64,000 nt of DNA from Adenanthera pavonina (taxonomy: Eukaryota; Streptophyta; Magnoliopsida; Fabales; Fabaceae), in the NCBI GenBank assembly GCA_026686845.1, contig JAIVEN010000010.1, positions 38,352,001-38,416,000 on the forward strand, given 5' to 3'. How positions within the stretch are numbered: position 1 is the stretch's first letter; each line of letters begins with the position of its first letter. Shown one piece after another: positions 10,194 to 19,697 of the stretch. Under the pieces are notes generated by a model. It was not told the DNA's origin. It worked only from the letters and a program-made list of their open reading frames with translations, and did no database searches. The translations under genes were made by a program, and so were the position numbers.

Positions 10194-11025
10194 AAATGAG
10201 CATTCAATCTATATAAGGGTTCAAAATAATCCTAGAAAGGGAGCAATTAGCCACTTATGTTCATCAAAACTACAAGAAGATACATCCAAATCATTATAAT
10301 CATTGAACACAACTAAGGAAAGGAAAGAGGAGATGAAAGAAAACCAAAGAAGAAGGCTCAAATCTCTTCAATGCTCCAAGCCCTAACTTCAATCTCCACC
10401 AAGAGGCCAAACCCTAGCAGAACCAAGCTTCCAAAATGCTCTCTAGTCGTTCCTCTTCGTGTCCTAGCTCAGAATGCTCGAATGCCCCCCTCTAATTCTT
10501 CAAATCTTATGTTAAAATGAAACTCTGTGTTTTATCGATAAAGAGCTAGCGCCGTGGTTAAATGATCCAAGTTGCGGCTCCATGAGTTACTGTGTGATGT
10601 TAAACCGCTGCCTCAGTGTGCCACGCTGCCGCTTCATGAATTTCTTTGTGATTCAGGCCGTGGTCTTATCTTCTCTTTGTTTGGCTCACACCGTGGCTTG
10701 AGAGGCTTCTAAAGCCTACTCCCTTATTTGCTTCCTTCTTCTCAGATCTTTCTCAAGGTACAATGTCTCATTCTTTTCCTGGTTTCCCCACTCTAGAAAA
10801 GAGGCTTGAGTCGCTCCATTGTTCTCTTCATGAGGCCTACAACAAAGATGAGAGTTCATAATCTACCATGGGACCGAAATAATGCATAATAGGGCAAAAA
10901 CATACTACCATGCATTATTAAGATTATATTACATATTTTCTTATTCTGGGTATCTAGTATGTACAAATATGTATACATAACTCAAGGAGAATGCGCTAAA
11001 AGAATGTAATTTAGTATGATTAACA

Positions 11026-11254
11026 TTAATCAATTACTTCATGCTACAAGCAAGCCCTAGGAGACCGGATGAGACAAGATCAAAAGTTTGAAGATGAAAC
11101 GAAATCAATGCTCTACCTCCTACCTCCTGAGGGTTTCTGCTAAAAAGCACGAAAAAGAATTCAAAAACAAATGGGATCTCAAATAATTTCTTTTCTATAT
11201 TAATGTTTAAGATCATTAATCAAGAGGATTATACTTACATAAATATACTTACTT
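11026..11254 (+). pseudogene. family cassette copy 1: remainder of terminal exon and 3' flank
   Basis: The stretch aligns with 26626-26885. The other copy encodes LLHAAREALGNRK and APPPAPIGFMLKSMEKN. Here the same bases are recognisable (TTACTTCATGCTAC, CCTGAGGGTTTCTGCTAAAAAGCA) but frameshifted. The 3' flank GTTTAAGATCATTAAT matches the other copy as well. The stretch ends at the small CACTA-like element. Confidence 0.6.
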
Positions 11255-11255
11255 T

Positions 11256-11560
11256 AACTACAAGAAAACTAGGAATTTGGGATGGATTTTGTGACGGAAA
11301 CAATTCTATCTCAAAATCCGTCCCAAAATCCATCACAAAATTTTTGTGACAGATTTTGCTACACAAATTTCACAAATTCGTAGCAAATCTTTAACAAAAT
11401 CCATCACAAAAAATTTGTGGCAAGCTAAAATGTGACGGACAAGCTAAAATGTGACGGACACTGTCCGTCACAAAACTTGAAATAAAGCTGAAGTATGTTG
11501 TAAATCTTGATTAATCCATCACAAATTTTCGTCTCAAATTTTCAATTTTTTTGGAGAAAT
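11256..11560. mobile_element. ~300-bp non-autonomous CACTA-like element
   Basis: The left end reads ACTACAAGAAAACTAGG, the usual CACTACAAGAAAA end minus its first C. The right end, reverse-complemented, shows the related order AAAAAAATTGAAAATTTG, then TTTGTGATGGA. Internally, GTGACGGA and TCCGTCACAAA motifs repeat in both orientations, as in CACTA subterminal regions. The paralog at about 26875-26910 reads straight through (CTTACTTT then CCTT...TTACT), so this piece is a discrete insertion. It has no coding capacity. Confidence 0.7.
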
Positions 11561-11759
11561 TTCCTTTTCACTGTTTTCTACTATTGACCTTTAATATAGT
11601 TTAGTCTTTTGAGTCAGCTATGCATTGAGGAGATGGAACTAATTTGAGCAAATTTGGCATTTTTCATGGACAAAAAATATTAGAAATTAAATCCAAAATA
11701 ATATATTTAATATATCTAATTATTTATCAACGTTGGGACATGATATTTTAATATTTTAT

Positions 11760-12550
11760 TACTGGGTCAACACGCTCATAAGTCTGCTTTTGCCGACTAG
11801 TTTTGGTGTGATGTTTTTCTTTTTTAAAGTATTAATTTATTCTCTCTTTTTTTAATTGATAATTCATTCTCTTAATATAATATATAATTTAGTTGTTACC
11901 ACTCACGTTTTCCACAAAATAAGCAGCAGTGGGTAGCCCTACGCGTTTGGATTCACATAGACAAATCGCATGCATAAAAAAAGTCAATGATGGAACATGT
12001 ACAAACAGTCAGACAAAATCTCAGTCGTTGAATAGTGAAAGCCAATCTCAACCATCCATGAAATCCCTCTATCTCACTTCGATTTCTTGTACGCACACGA
12101 TCTGTCCATGTGGCTCCTCACATTCGGTGGGAGTAGCTACTCCTCGTACTGAATCCGGACGTGACACCCACTCGTATTCAAGGGGAAAGCACTTCTATCT
12201 GTGGCGGATTGAAGGGCTGCCTTTTTTTCCCAGTGATTCTCAGCAACCTTTGCAAAAGAGTGGTGAAATAAATTCATTTTAAATTATAGCTCCTCAATCC
12301 CAAAAAGTCTTTCTCTTCATGGGGTTGCCGAGGAGGCTTGGATTGAATGTTTCTTAATTTTTTGGTACATCAGGAATCTTAGTACAATCTCGGATATACT
12401 ATTAATTATGGGTTTCGAATCCTAACTTACAAGGAATTAAACATAAATGCTCATCATTTTCTGTTTTCTCTTTATTTCGATTCGATGTTTCGATTCTCCA
12501 ATATACTTTACCTTTGCTTAGGCTGCTTTTGATACCTCCATAAGAGCAGA
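11760..12550 (+). promoter_or_regulatory. promoter and leader of family gene 1
   Basis: This non-coding stretch aligns with 40350-41044, upstream of the second membrane gene, although both are surrounded by unrelated DNA. Shared blocks include GGTCAACACGCT, the CGTACTGAATCCG segment and TTCTTGTACGCAC. An AT-rich TATAATATATAATTT-like stretch lies near 11875-11890. A leader intron is likely: its acceptor TTAG at about 12518-12521 precedes GGCTGCTTTTGATACCTCC, 30 bp before the ATG. The matching donor (GTAAGCATG in gene 2) has lost about 8 bp here near 12349, so splicing may differ. The open frame at 11929-12282 is not conserved in gene 2 and is probably leader. Confidence 0.55.
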
Positions 12551-13195
12551 ATGCGAGATCTTATTCATAAATTGTCCCAAAATCGGTCCAAGATTTGGAA
12601 TTTCATAGGTACCGTGTCAGCCATAATTGGCCTGGTTTGTTTTGCTTTAAGCTCAACCTTCAAAAGGTTAATTGGGAAGTGGGACTTTCATCATTTCCTT
12701 ATTTATCTAGTGGTCGGTTTAATGATCTTGTGCTTCGCCTTGTTGGCCAAGAGAATTCGAATTCCAGAGAGATTGCAAAGTCATGTGATAGCTTTAAGTT
12801 TTGTTCTGATCTGTTTGATCTCCGTTCTGCATGAAAAATTTGTGAAAGGAAAACCAGATAAATTGATCACTGCCTCGTATGCTTCATTTGCTTTGACGTC
12901 GCTGTCCATGTCAAGGAAGTTTGAGCTTGGATTCGAAACAGGGCTTTTCAGTTTTTTCTTGGAAATGTGTATGGTAGAACTTATCAAGATGAGCTGGAAG
13001 TTCTTTCCAGTGGTACTTGTCTTCTACGTCCTCATTGTTCTTCGTCACTATTTAGATTCCCAATCAGAGAGCGGTCGAAATGGGTATCTTCCCTTTCGTG
13101 TTGATCCAGCAAATCGAGCAGCCAATGGACACATCAATCGGCAGGTCTTTTACGAGTTTTTCAGAAAAATATTAAGGAAACCGAACTTGACATGA
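12551..13195 (+). CDS. multi-pass membrane protein of unknown function, family gene 1
   Basis: The ATG at 12551 matches the ATG of the paralog at 41045 in context and alignment, which fixes the start. The uninterrupted frame gives 214 residues. About five or six hydrophobic segments are visible: residues near 16-36 (FIGTVSAIIGLVCFALSSTF), 47-66, 76-95, 105-120, 127-146 and 149-166. The loops are basic and the tail is polar. I know of no characterised homologue and assign no reaction. Family logic suggests that coding continues by splicing at CAG|GT (13144/13145) into the A exons. Frame agreement with gene 2 ends just after this point because of a 1-nt indel, which supports an intron there. 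Read that way, exon 1 has 198 codons and ends in phase 0. A membrane location is inferred from hydrophobicity only. Confidence 0.7.
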   Translation: MRDLIHKLSQNRSKIWNFIGTVSAIIGLVCFALSSTFKRLIGKWDFHHFLIYLVVGLMILCFALLAKRIRIPERLQSHVIALSFVLICLISVLHEKFVKGKPDKLITASYASFALTSLSMSRKFELGFETGLFSFFLEMCMVELIKMSWKFFPVVLVFYVLIVLRHYLDSQSESGRNGYLPFRVDPANRAANGHINRQVFYEFFRKILRKPNLT

Positions 13196-13254
13196 AGCTT
13201 TGTTACTTGAACTGACATGTATTTATCCTTCTGGAATTTTCTTTTCCTTTGCAG

Positions 13255-14331
13255 ATGCAACATCACCTAAGGATGGGGATAGTTTCAGGGGAGAGTCGAT
13301 TATCTAGGGACAATCAGCAAAATAACAAAGAAGAAGAAGAAACTCGTTCAAGTTTGAATTTTCAAGCTGTAGTTGACCAAATCCAATAAATATATTCATT
13401 TTATCGATTTGATTTTCTAAATTTCCTGATTATTGACTCAACATGTATTATTTTCATACAGATGCATCATTCCCCAAGAATTGGAGAAGTTTCAGGGGAA
13501 AGCATAGCAAGGGACCATGAACAAAATAGTGAAGTAAGACAGGACAAGTTCAAGTTTGTCATTTCAAGCTGTAGGGCCTATAAATTCAATATAAATACAT
13601 TGATTTTGTATGTTGATTTGATTCTCCAGTCTCATGTTAATGGTTTTGATTTATTACAGGAACCTTCAAACCAAGAAGATAATGTTTCTTCCAGAACCAA
13701 CATGTTAACACCGGGAAACGGCTTGATGCAGAGTTCTTCTGAGTCCGGATCAATTTCAGGAACCCCGCCTCCATCCCCAAGGCACGGCACTACTCTTAAA
13801 CACCTCCACTTCTTTAATACTATTTGATTATACGTTTATAAATATTGCTCAATAATTTTTTTTTAACATTTTTAAATTAAGTAAGTACATAATATCATTT
13901 TTAATTATTTAAATCTATTTTGTGTACAAACCTTAGATACGGAAAAAATTAGATATCTAAATTTATATAGTTAAGATTAAGATACTCTTTGCTTCCGGTC
14001 AAATTAAAATGTGTGTGTGTGTGTGTGTGGTTTTTTTTTTTTATGCGACATTGCCCAAGGATGGGAGAAGTTTCAGGGGAAAGCGTATTATCTAGGGACA
14101 ATCGGCAAGAAAATGAAGAGGAAACTCGTGCAAGTTTGTCATTTCAAGCTGTAGGTTTCTAAATTCAATAAGTATAAAGGCATTCATTTTACTTATTAAT
14201 TTGATTCTTTAGTCTTATGTTAATAGTTTTAATTTCCTGCAGGAATCCTCAAACCAAGAAGATAAAGTTTCTTCAGGAAATACTAACAACACGGTACTTA
14301 TCGAAAAGGGCAAGATGCAGATATCCCTAAG
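13255..14331 (+). other. downstream A- and B-type exons of family gene 1
   Basis: Five probable short exons follow. A1 is 13255-13368 (38 codons, GCAG before, GCT|GTAG after). A2 starts at 13462; a full-length version to 13570 is 109 nt and shifts frame, but an internal GAA|GTAAGA donor at 13533/13534 would give a 72-nt in-frame exon. B1 is 13660-13781 (acceptor TTACAG, phase-2 end, donor changed to AAG|GC). A3 is 14043-14150 (108 nt, but no AG acceptor in front). B2 is 14243-14331 (acceptor CTGCAG, donor AG|GTCC). The A motif is P-R-(I/M)-G-E-V-S-G-E-S followed by an SSLSFQA-like end. The B motif is E-P/S-S-N-Q-E-D-x-V-S-S. Several weakened sites suggest that the 3' part is decaying. Confidence 0.6.
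14009..14043 (+). repeat. (TG)n plus T-run microsatellite
   Basis: About ten TG dinucleotides (14010-14029) followed by a T run directly before exon A3 of gene 1. The T run is a polypyrimidine tract without a following AG. Confidence 0.9.
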
Positions 14332-14509
14332 GTCCTCCTCTTAAACACCTATCTCCTAGACTGTTTAATTATGCACAACATTGATTTTATAGTGATGACA
14401 ATAATAATTAAATGTAATTTACACAAAAATTGAAAAGATACTAACGCCACTAATTTAATAATTAACTGTAATTTTTGTGCAGGAGGAGGATAAGAAGAGT
14501 TGAAAAGGA

Positions 14510-14703
14510 AGAAGAGATAACTTCTCAATGGATTAGTGAGGTAACAAGACCGAAGCCTCGCTCGTAGATTTTAAATGAAAGCATAGCTAGTTACAGTGAG
14601 CAAAGTTGCGAGTATTGGCGTTTATGTATCATAATATTGTGGCTTAGCCGGGCCTCTATAAAACAAGCTCATTTTCACGTATTGCGTAGTGTAGGGAGGT
14701 TTA
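14510..14703 (+). pseudogene. family cassette segment interrupted by the TPP-bearing block
   Basis: This stretch aligns with 18345-18535 (landmarks AAATGAAAGCATAGCTAG, TATCATAATATT and GTGTAGGGAGGTT). The match stops near 14703 and the paralogous sequence continues at about 17817, so the DNA between is foreign to the cassette. Confidence 0.6.
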
Positions 14704-14815
14704 TTGAATTAGTCACTCACCTCACCTCACTTGTCGTCACTTGTTGGGGCTATCGTCATTCACTTGAGTTGATTCACTTTTAATCAAGCAGCTTCACCAC
14801 CCCTCCGCATTACAC

Positions 14816-17043
14816 ATGTTTGATCAAATCATTGATGCCTCCGGAGGGAAGCAAATCGTTGTGTTTCTCAACTACGATGGAACACTCGTGCCTATCGTTG
14901 ATGACCCTGATCGTGCTTTCATGTCCCTTGCAGTTAGTTCTCTACCAACTCTTAATCATTCAACTCTCTTGAAACTGGATATAACGAAATCCTCAATCTT
15001 ACGTCCATATTAACAGATGAGGAAGACGGTGAGAAACCTCGCAAGGTGTTTTCCCACTGCTATAGTAAGCGGCAGATGCAGAGACAAGGTGCAATTCCAA
15101 GCTGCTTGTTCTTTCCAGTTTCCATATACTCTTGTGCCTTGTCCTTTCTTCCGTGTGGGATTAATTTTCATTGTTTTACAAAATATATATAGGTGTACAA
15201 CTTTGTTCGCCTGGCAGAACTATATTATGCAGGAAGTCATGGGATGGACATTAAAGGCCCAACTAAAATCTCTAAACACAATAAAGTGAGTGTATACACT
15301 AAGCGCTATAGTCTTAAAATGACAAATTCTTTTTTTCCTGTTTTTCTGGTATAATCATGAATTTAGACTGATCCCCTTTGCTCTGCAGTACAGCAAAGCA
15401 GTTCTGTTTCAGCCTGCCTGTGAATTTTTACCCATGATAGACAAGGTTGGTGATTTTTGTTTATGGTTTCTATTTTTCTAAAAAAAATGATAAATGAAGT
15501 TTATAAGATGTAAAAGTAGATTTATTCACGGATCAATTCTCAGGCGTATCAACTGTTAGTTGAGAAAACAAGATCAACTCCAGGAGCCATGGTGGAGAAC
15601 AACAAGTTCTGTATCTCTGTTCATTATCGCTGTGTTGATGAAAAGGTACCCATCCTTCCTTTTTCCTACCGTAAAATCTCATGCCACTATTCCTCCTCCC
15701 AAGAAATTAAATACCTTCTACCCAGAATTGGAGCGAACTGGCAAACCAAGTTATGTCAGTGTTGAAGGAGTATCCCAAGCTTCGTCTTACTCATGGAAGG
15801 AAGGTGGGCCCTGGTTCCGTATTTTTATCTTTATCTTTTTTTTTTTCCCTAATATTTTCTTTGAGGGTATTTGATAGCAGAATTTGAGGTTAAGAAAATT
15901 AAAGATGCTCTTGAAGAAAGGCTAAGTGAGAGATGGACGTCTCACTTTCAATGTGATTTGTTTAATATACAGGTATATGAGATTCTTCCCTCGATTAAAT
16001 GGGACAAAGGAGAGGCCCTGGAATTTTTGTTGGAGATACTAGGTGAGTTCATGATGTTCAAAGTTATATTTGTGTTTTAATTTTGAGTTAGGAAATATTA
16101 TTAGTATTATTATTTCCAATCCTAAATATAAGATATATTTGAAATGTTTTCTTTAATTTAAAAATATAAGATATATAAATATGAATTATCTCATATATTT
16201 ATTTTATTTATTTTTTTTAATTTTATCTTTTATTAAATACATTAATACAATTAATTTTCATTAATTACATCATACAAGTTCTAAATACTAAATAAGACAT
16301 TTTTTAAAACTATTTTGAAATTTTAACAAATTTAATAATTGTAACTGATTTTAACTATATTTCTTAATATATGTGAATTAGTTATTTATTTTTTACATTT
16401 AAGATAAGAGGTTTTACTAAGCTTAAGTTTCTAAACGGTCCTTAGATTAATATTACTTAATTAGTGTATGTGTATATATACCTGATAAGTAGGAAAAAGA
16501 AAGACTTGAAGGAAGACAGCCAGACCCTGTGGCGAATATTTTATTAATTGAAGACTATATAATGAATGGTCATGAGCTTCATAATGTATATCAATTTTTT
16601 TTTGGGATGTGTTACTAATCTAAATAATAAATGCAATATTTCAACAGGATTTGCCAACTGTACCGATGTGTCTCCTGTTTACATTGGAGATGCCCGATCC
16701 GATGAAGATGCATTCAAGGTATCCAATGATATTAGTTGGATTCCTATCTTGCCTACTTGTTTTTCATTCTCCTTCTTCTCCAAACCAATACCTACGACAG
16801 TTCGACTTCTGTGTGTCTTCTTTTCTTCAATAACAATATAATTATTCAGATCAATCTTCTTTTAATTCTTAAATGTCGTACTGCCAACAGAAACTAAGAG
16901 AGAGAGGACAGGGCTGTGGCATTCTTGTCTCCAAATTTCCTAAAGATACGAGTGCATCATACTCTTTACAAGAACCCAGCCAGGCAAGTGCAAATTTGTA
17001 ACTTGATTTCTTTTTTTCTGCACCAATATGACACGGCAGATTG

Positions 17044-17078
<35 letters not shown>

Positions 17079-17177
17079 GGAGAGAGAGTTTATTTCATTA
17101 TTCTCATTGATTTTAATGTAACACAGGTGATGGATTTTCTTCAACGACTAGTGGAGTGGAAAAAAGTCTCCTCCTGA
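14816..17177 (+). CDS. 5'-truncated trehalose-6-phosphate phosphatase-like gene, 10 exons, catalytic Asp changed
   Basis: Exons: 14816-14932, 15017-15088, 15193-15285, 15389-15445, 15544-15645, 15726-15803, 15973-16042, 16648-16718, 16891-16983 and 17127-17177. Joined, they keep one frame (267 residues) with GT-AG sites, except a GC donor (CAG|GCAAGT) after exon 9. The protein matches plant trehalose-6-phosphate phosphatases (HAD family; trehalose-6-phosphate to trehalose): DDPDRAFMS, FPTAIVSGRCRD, ELYYAGSHGMDIKGP, IKWDKGEALEFLLE and DEDAFK. Two active-site positions differ. The motif I nucleophile is Asn19 (LNYDGT, normally DxDGT) and motif IV reads GDAR in place of the usual GDDR (Ala212). 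Upstream bases 14789-14815 still encode HHPSALH, the usual sequence just before this point, so the true start has been lost with the N-terminal exons. A dead pseudo-enzyme or an unexpressed fragment is likely. Confidence 0.8.
16080..16560. other. long AT-rich intron of the TPP-like gene
   Basis: The intron between exons 7 and 8 (16043-16647) is far longer than its neighbours and very AT-rich, with ATATAAGATATAT repeats near 16125-16180. It may contain a decayed small transposon. No coding sequence is seen. Confidence 0.4.
17044..17088 (+). repeat. compound (TG)n(AG)n microsatellite
   Basis: A TG run joins an AG run interrupted by one GGG, inside the last intron of the TPP-like gene. It is a likely polymorphic marker. 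Confidence 0.92.
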
Positions 17178-17816
17178 TGGATGCACTGAGCTTATGGTCG
17201 AAGACTTAACTAATCAGTCTCTTGGTGCTTAATTGTTTTTTGTTTTTGACTCTGTTTCTGGTGTAGTTTTTTCTCAAAGTCTTGTGCTGGCCTTTTATTA
17301 TATTTGAAAAAATAGAAAGAAGAAGTTTCCCAGCTAGCACAAAGGGTGTAAATTAATGACATGTACATCTCCATCCTGCCAAATTAAGCTCAGGGCAGGA
17401 TATAGGACATTTAGAACATTTTGTAATTTTTGTTAAGTTCAGAGGACGAAAACAATTTTTTCTGTATGTTTGATCACTTTGTTGTCAAGATATTGTTTAT
17501 ATGTAATTTATAAGTTGATATTTATTTTTTTTAAACATTTATGTTGATATTGATTAATAATAATAGAATTACATTTGAATATTCTAACCAAAGTGTCGTG
17601 TACTTTATGTGTAATGGTTGTATTGTGGAATTGCGTACTGAAATGGCTTAAATACAACTGTATTATAAACCAATAGCAAGGAGATCATGAAAGAAAAGCA
17701 AACATTGAATTTAAAAAGAAAAGGGTTATGGGGAGTGCTCTTAGCCAAAAGTGCTCCCAAAGATAGAAAGGCTTCCTTTCTGGCGCTCCCAAAATTTGTT
17801 TTTGTTCTGTTGTAGA

Positions 17817-18240
17817 ACTGATCATTCATTTTGTAATTTTCGTCACTGGGATAAATCAAATATTATTCAATGTTTCTTCTTCAATCATGTTCATAATTTT
17901 CAGATTCTTATTTCCAACCGGCAAAATAGGGAACAAGATAAGGACTAGCTCAAGATTGTCTTTGCAAGCTGTGGGTGACTAAATTCAGTTGTTTGATTTG
18001 CTACTCCAGTCTTGCGTGAATTATTTTGATTTTTTGTTGGAAACCTCAAACCAAGATAGTTTTTCTTCGGGAAACATGGTAACAGTTGAAAATAGCCAGA
18101 CGCCGAGTTCTTCTAAGATTACCCCACCACTGGAATCCTACCAGGAGAATCTGCAAGGTCCTATTCTTACCCGATTTGGGGGAAGGAAAAAGAAAATTAA
18201 AATTTTCCTTTCTTTTGTTCAATTAATAAGAGGGTAGGGA
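17817..18240 (+). pseudogene. family cassette: A/B exon pair downstream of the TPP block
   Basis: The stretch aligns with 18554-18920. An A-type remnant (GGCAAAATAGGGAACAAGAT...) ends at AAGCT|GTGGGTGAC near 17970. A B-type exon begins at about 18040 after TTTTTGTTG and has one extra A relative to the other copies, with an end at CTGCAAG|GTCC near 18158. It encodes SSGNM, PSSSKITPP and related motifs. The acceptor AG is missing, so it is probably not spliced normally. Confidence 0.55.
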
Positions 18241-18359
18241 AGGAAAAATTAAGATTTTCACTTGTTGGTTTAATAAGTTGAAATGGTTTCTTCCTCTTCC
18301 CTCCAAAAGTGGGGGATTAAGAGGGAAAAAGAGCAAATTCCTCTCATCTCCTTCCCTCC

Positions 18360-19697
18360 AACATTAAGGTAAGATTGAGACTTGCTCTTAGATTAAATGA
18401 AGGCATAGCTAGGTAGAATAAGCATTAATGTTGAAGTAATGGAATTTGAGTATCATAATATTATGGCTAGAGCCCTAAAATTAGTCCATGTACAGGATTA
18501 TTTTCTTGAATTGTGTGGGGAGGTTATATCTCATTATTTTCTCTCATTTGTATCATCACTGATCATTCATTCTATAATTTTCCTCACAGCCATAAATAAA
18601 TTATTATTCAGTTTTTCTCTTCAATCATATTCATAATTTTCATATTCTTATTTCCAAGAAGCAAACTAGGGAAGAAGATGGGACTATTTCAAGTTTGTCT
18701 TTTTAAGCTGTAGGTGACTAAATTCATTTGATTTATTTGATTCTCTAGTCTTATGTAAATGGTTGTGATTCTTGCAAGAAACCTCAAATTAATCAAGGTA
18801 ATTTTTCTTCAGGAAACAACATTGCCACAATCTAAAACAACTGGATGCATGCAGAGTTCTCCAGAGATTATCCCACCATAGGAATCCTCAGAGAGGAAAC
18901 CGCAAGGTGGGATGCTAAATTACCTATCTCCTTAACTATCTTTGCAAAATATTTAGGGTATACAGTACTAAAAGTAAGAAACACCAAACTCCTTAAAAGA
19001 CACATGTACTATTGCTATTAATATAGTATAATATTTTTTTTTTAAAAAAAGTATTAATTAGTGACACATTTTCTTAGAAGTGATTGACCTAAATCTATTA
19101 GGATATATCTAATTATAAAAAAATGATAAGAATAAAAATAAAAATTTAAAGAAAAATAATAAAATTGATACTCTAATCCTAACACTATTAGATAATTTAT
19201 TTAATTCAAATTTAGAAAACCTCTTAAAAGATATCTAATAGATTTATTTCTTCTAATGTAAATTTAATTAATAAATTTGGTTTTAAGGAAATACAAATTG
19301 GAAACCAATAAAATAAATAAATAAAATTATCTAAACAGAATAGATCTAAAAACTCCTTATAAACAATTATGTGAGTAGTACTTAAAGATTCTTGGAATAT
19401 CTCCTTAATCTCTATTATTTACCCACATATCATATAATGGAATGATAGCAGCTGAGAGATTTAGAAGTGACTGATTTCTGTATAATTGGGTTCTGAGTGT
19501 AGTAGTTTACAATTTGTAGATTCAAAGATATAATTATTAATTGCAGATTTTGAAGTTTCCTGATTGGAATGATTTCCACATTTACAGGCGTATACTGAAG
19601 CTCCTTGCTCATAGGGCTCAGCCGAATGTTTTAGTGTGTTTTGATTGCTGATCCACTAAACGAAGAGCTGATTAATCAGTTTTTGATAGGTGATCCA
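18360..19697 (+). pseudogene. family cassette copy 3: A/B exons and start of terminal exon
   Basis: Collinear with 1933-2533 plus 8266-8591. The A exon remnant (18656-18710) contains an in-frame TAA. The B remnant (about 18780-18905) has a stop after IATI. The 3' intron carries the uninterrupted LINE target (ACACCAAACTCC at about 18978). A clean acceptor TTTACAG|G lies at 19587/19588. Read in the phase-2 frame set by the B exons, the terminal exon gives RILKLLAHRAQPNVLVCFD before one extra base shifts it. The exon is split by the Athila-like element and resumes at 26616. Confidence 0.6.

Larger units (their letters stand above)
8592..11025 (-). mobile_element. solo LTR (unclassified, probably gypsy-type)
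   Basis: The block starts TGTTCGCCACC, ends TTAACA and is flanked by a perfect 5-bp duplication TTAAT (8587-8591 and 11026-11030). The family cassette resumes exactly on both sides (GAGCTGATTAAT before, CAATTACTTCATGC after). After removing the nested Cassandra array and its TSD, about 1.5 kb remains, with TG...CA ends, no terminal direct repeat and no coding domain, which fits a solo LTR. Minus orientation is inferred weakly: the reverse complement ends with a 'tagtccctatggaaa'-like stretch that I associate with the 3' part of gypsy LTRs. A relative begins at 36011. Confidence 0.65.
14704..17816 (+). other. ~3.1-kb inserted block carrying a TPP-like gene
   Basis: In the cassettes at 2080 and 18520, GTGTRGGGAKGTT is followed within about 30 bp by ACTGATCATTCATT. 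Here those two motifs are 3.1 kb apart. The intervening DNA holds the TPP-like exons with their introns, so it moved as DNA and not as a processed copy. Breakpoints are approximate. No terminal inverted repeat, Helitron-like CTRR end or target-site duplication was recognised. A short perfect hairpin, AGAAAGG-ctt-CCTTTCT, lies at 17765-17781 near the right edge. Confidence 0.6.

Noticed and set aside
11929..12282. 117-codon frame upstream of family gene 1
   Set aside because: The aligned leader of gene 2 does not preserve the frame; it is probably leader sequence.
17700..17816. Helitron 3' end at the right edge of the TPP block
   Set aside because: A hairpin is present at 17765-17781, but no CTRR terminus follows at the right distance and no matching 5' TC end was seen.
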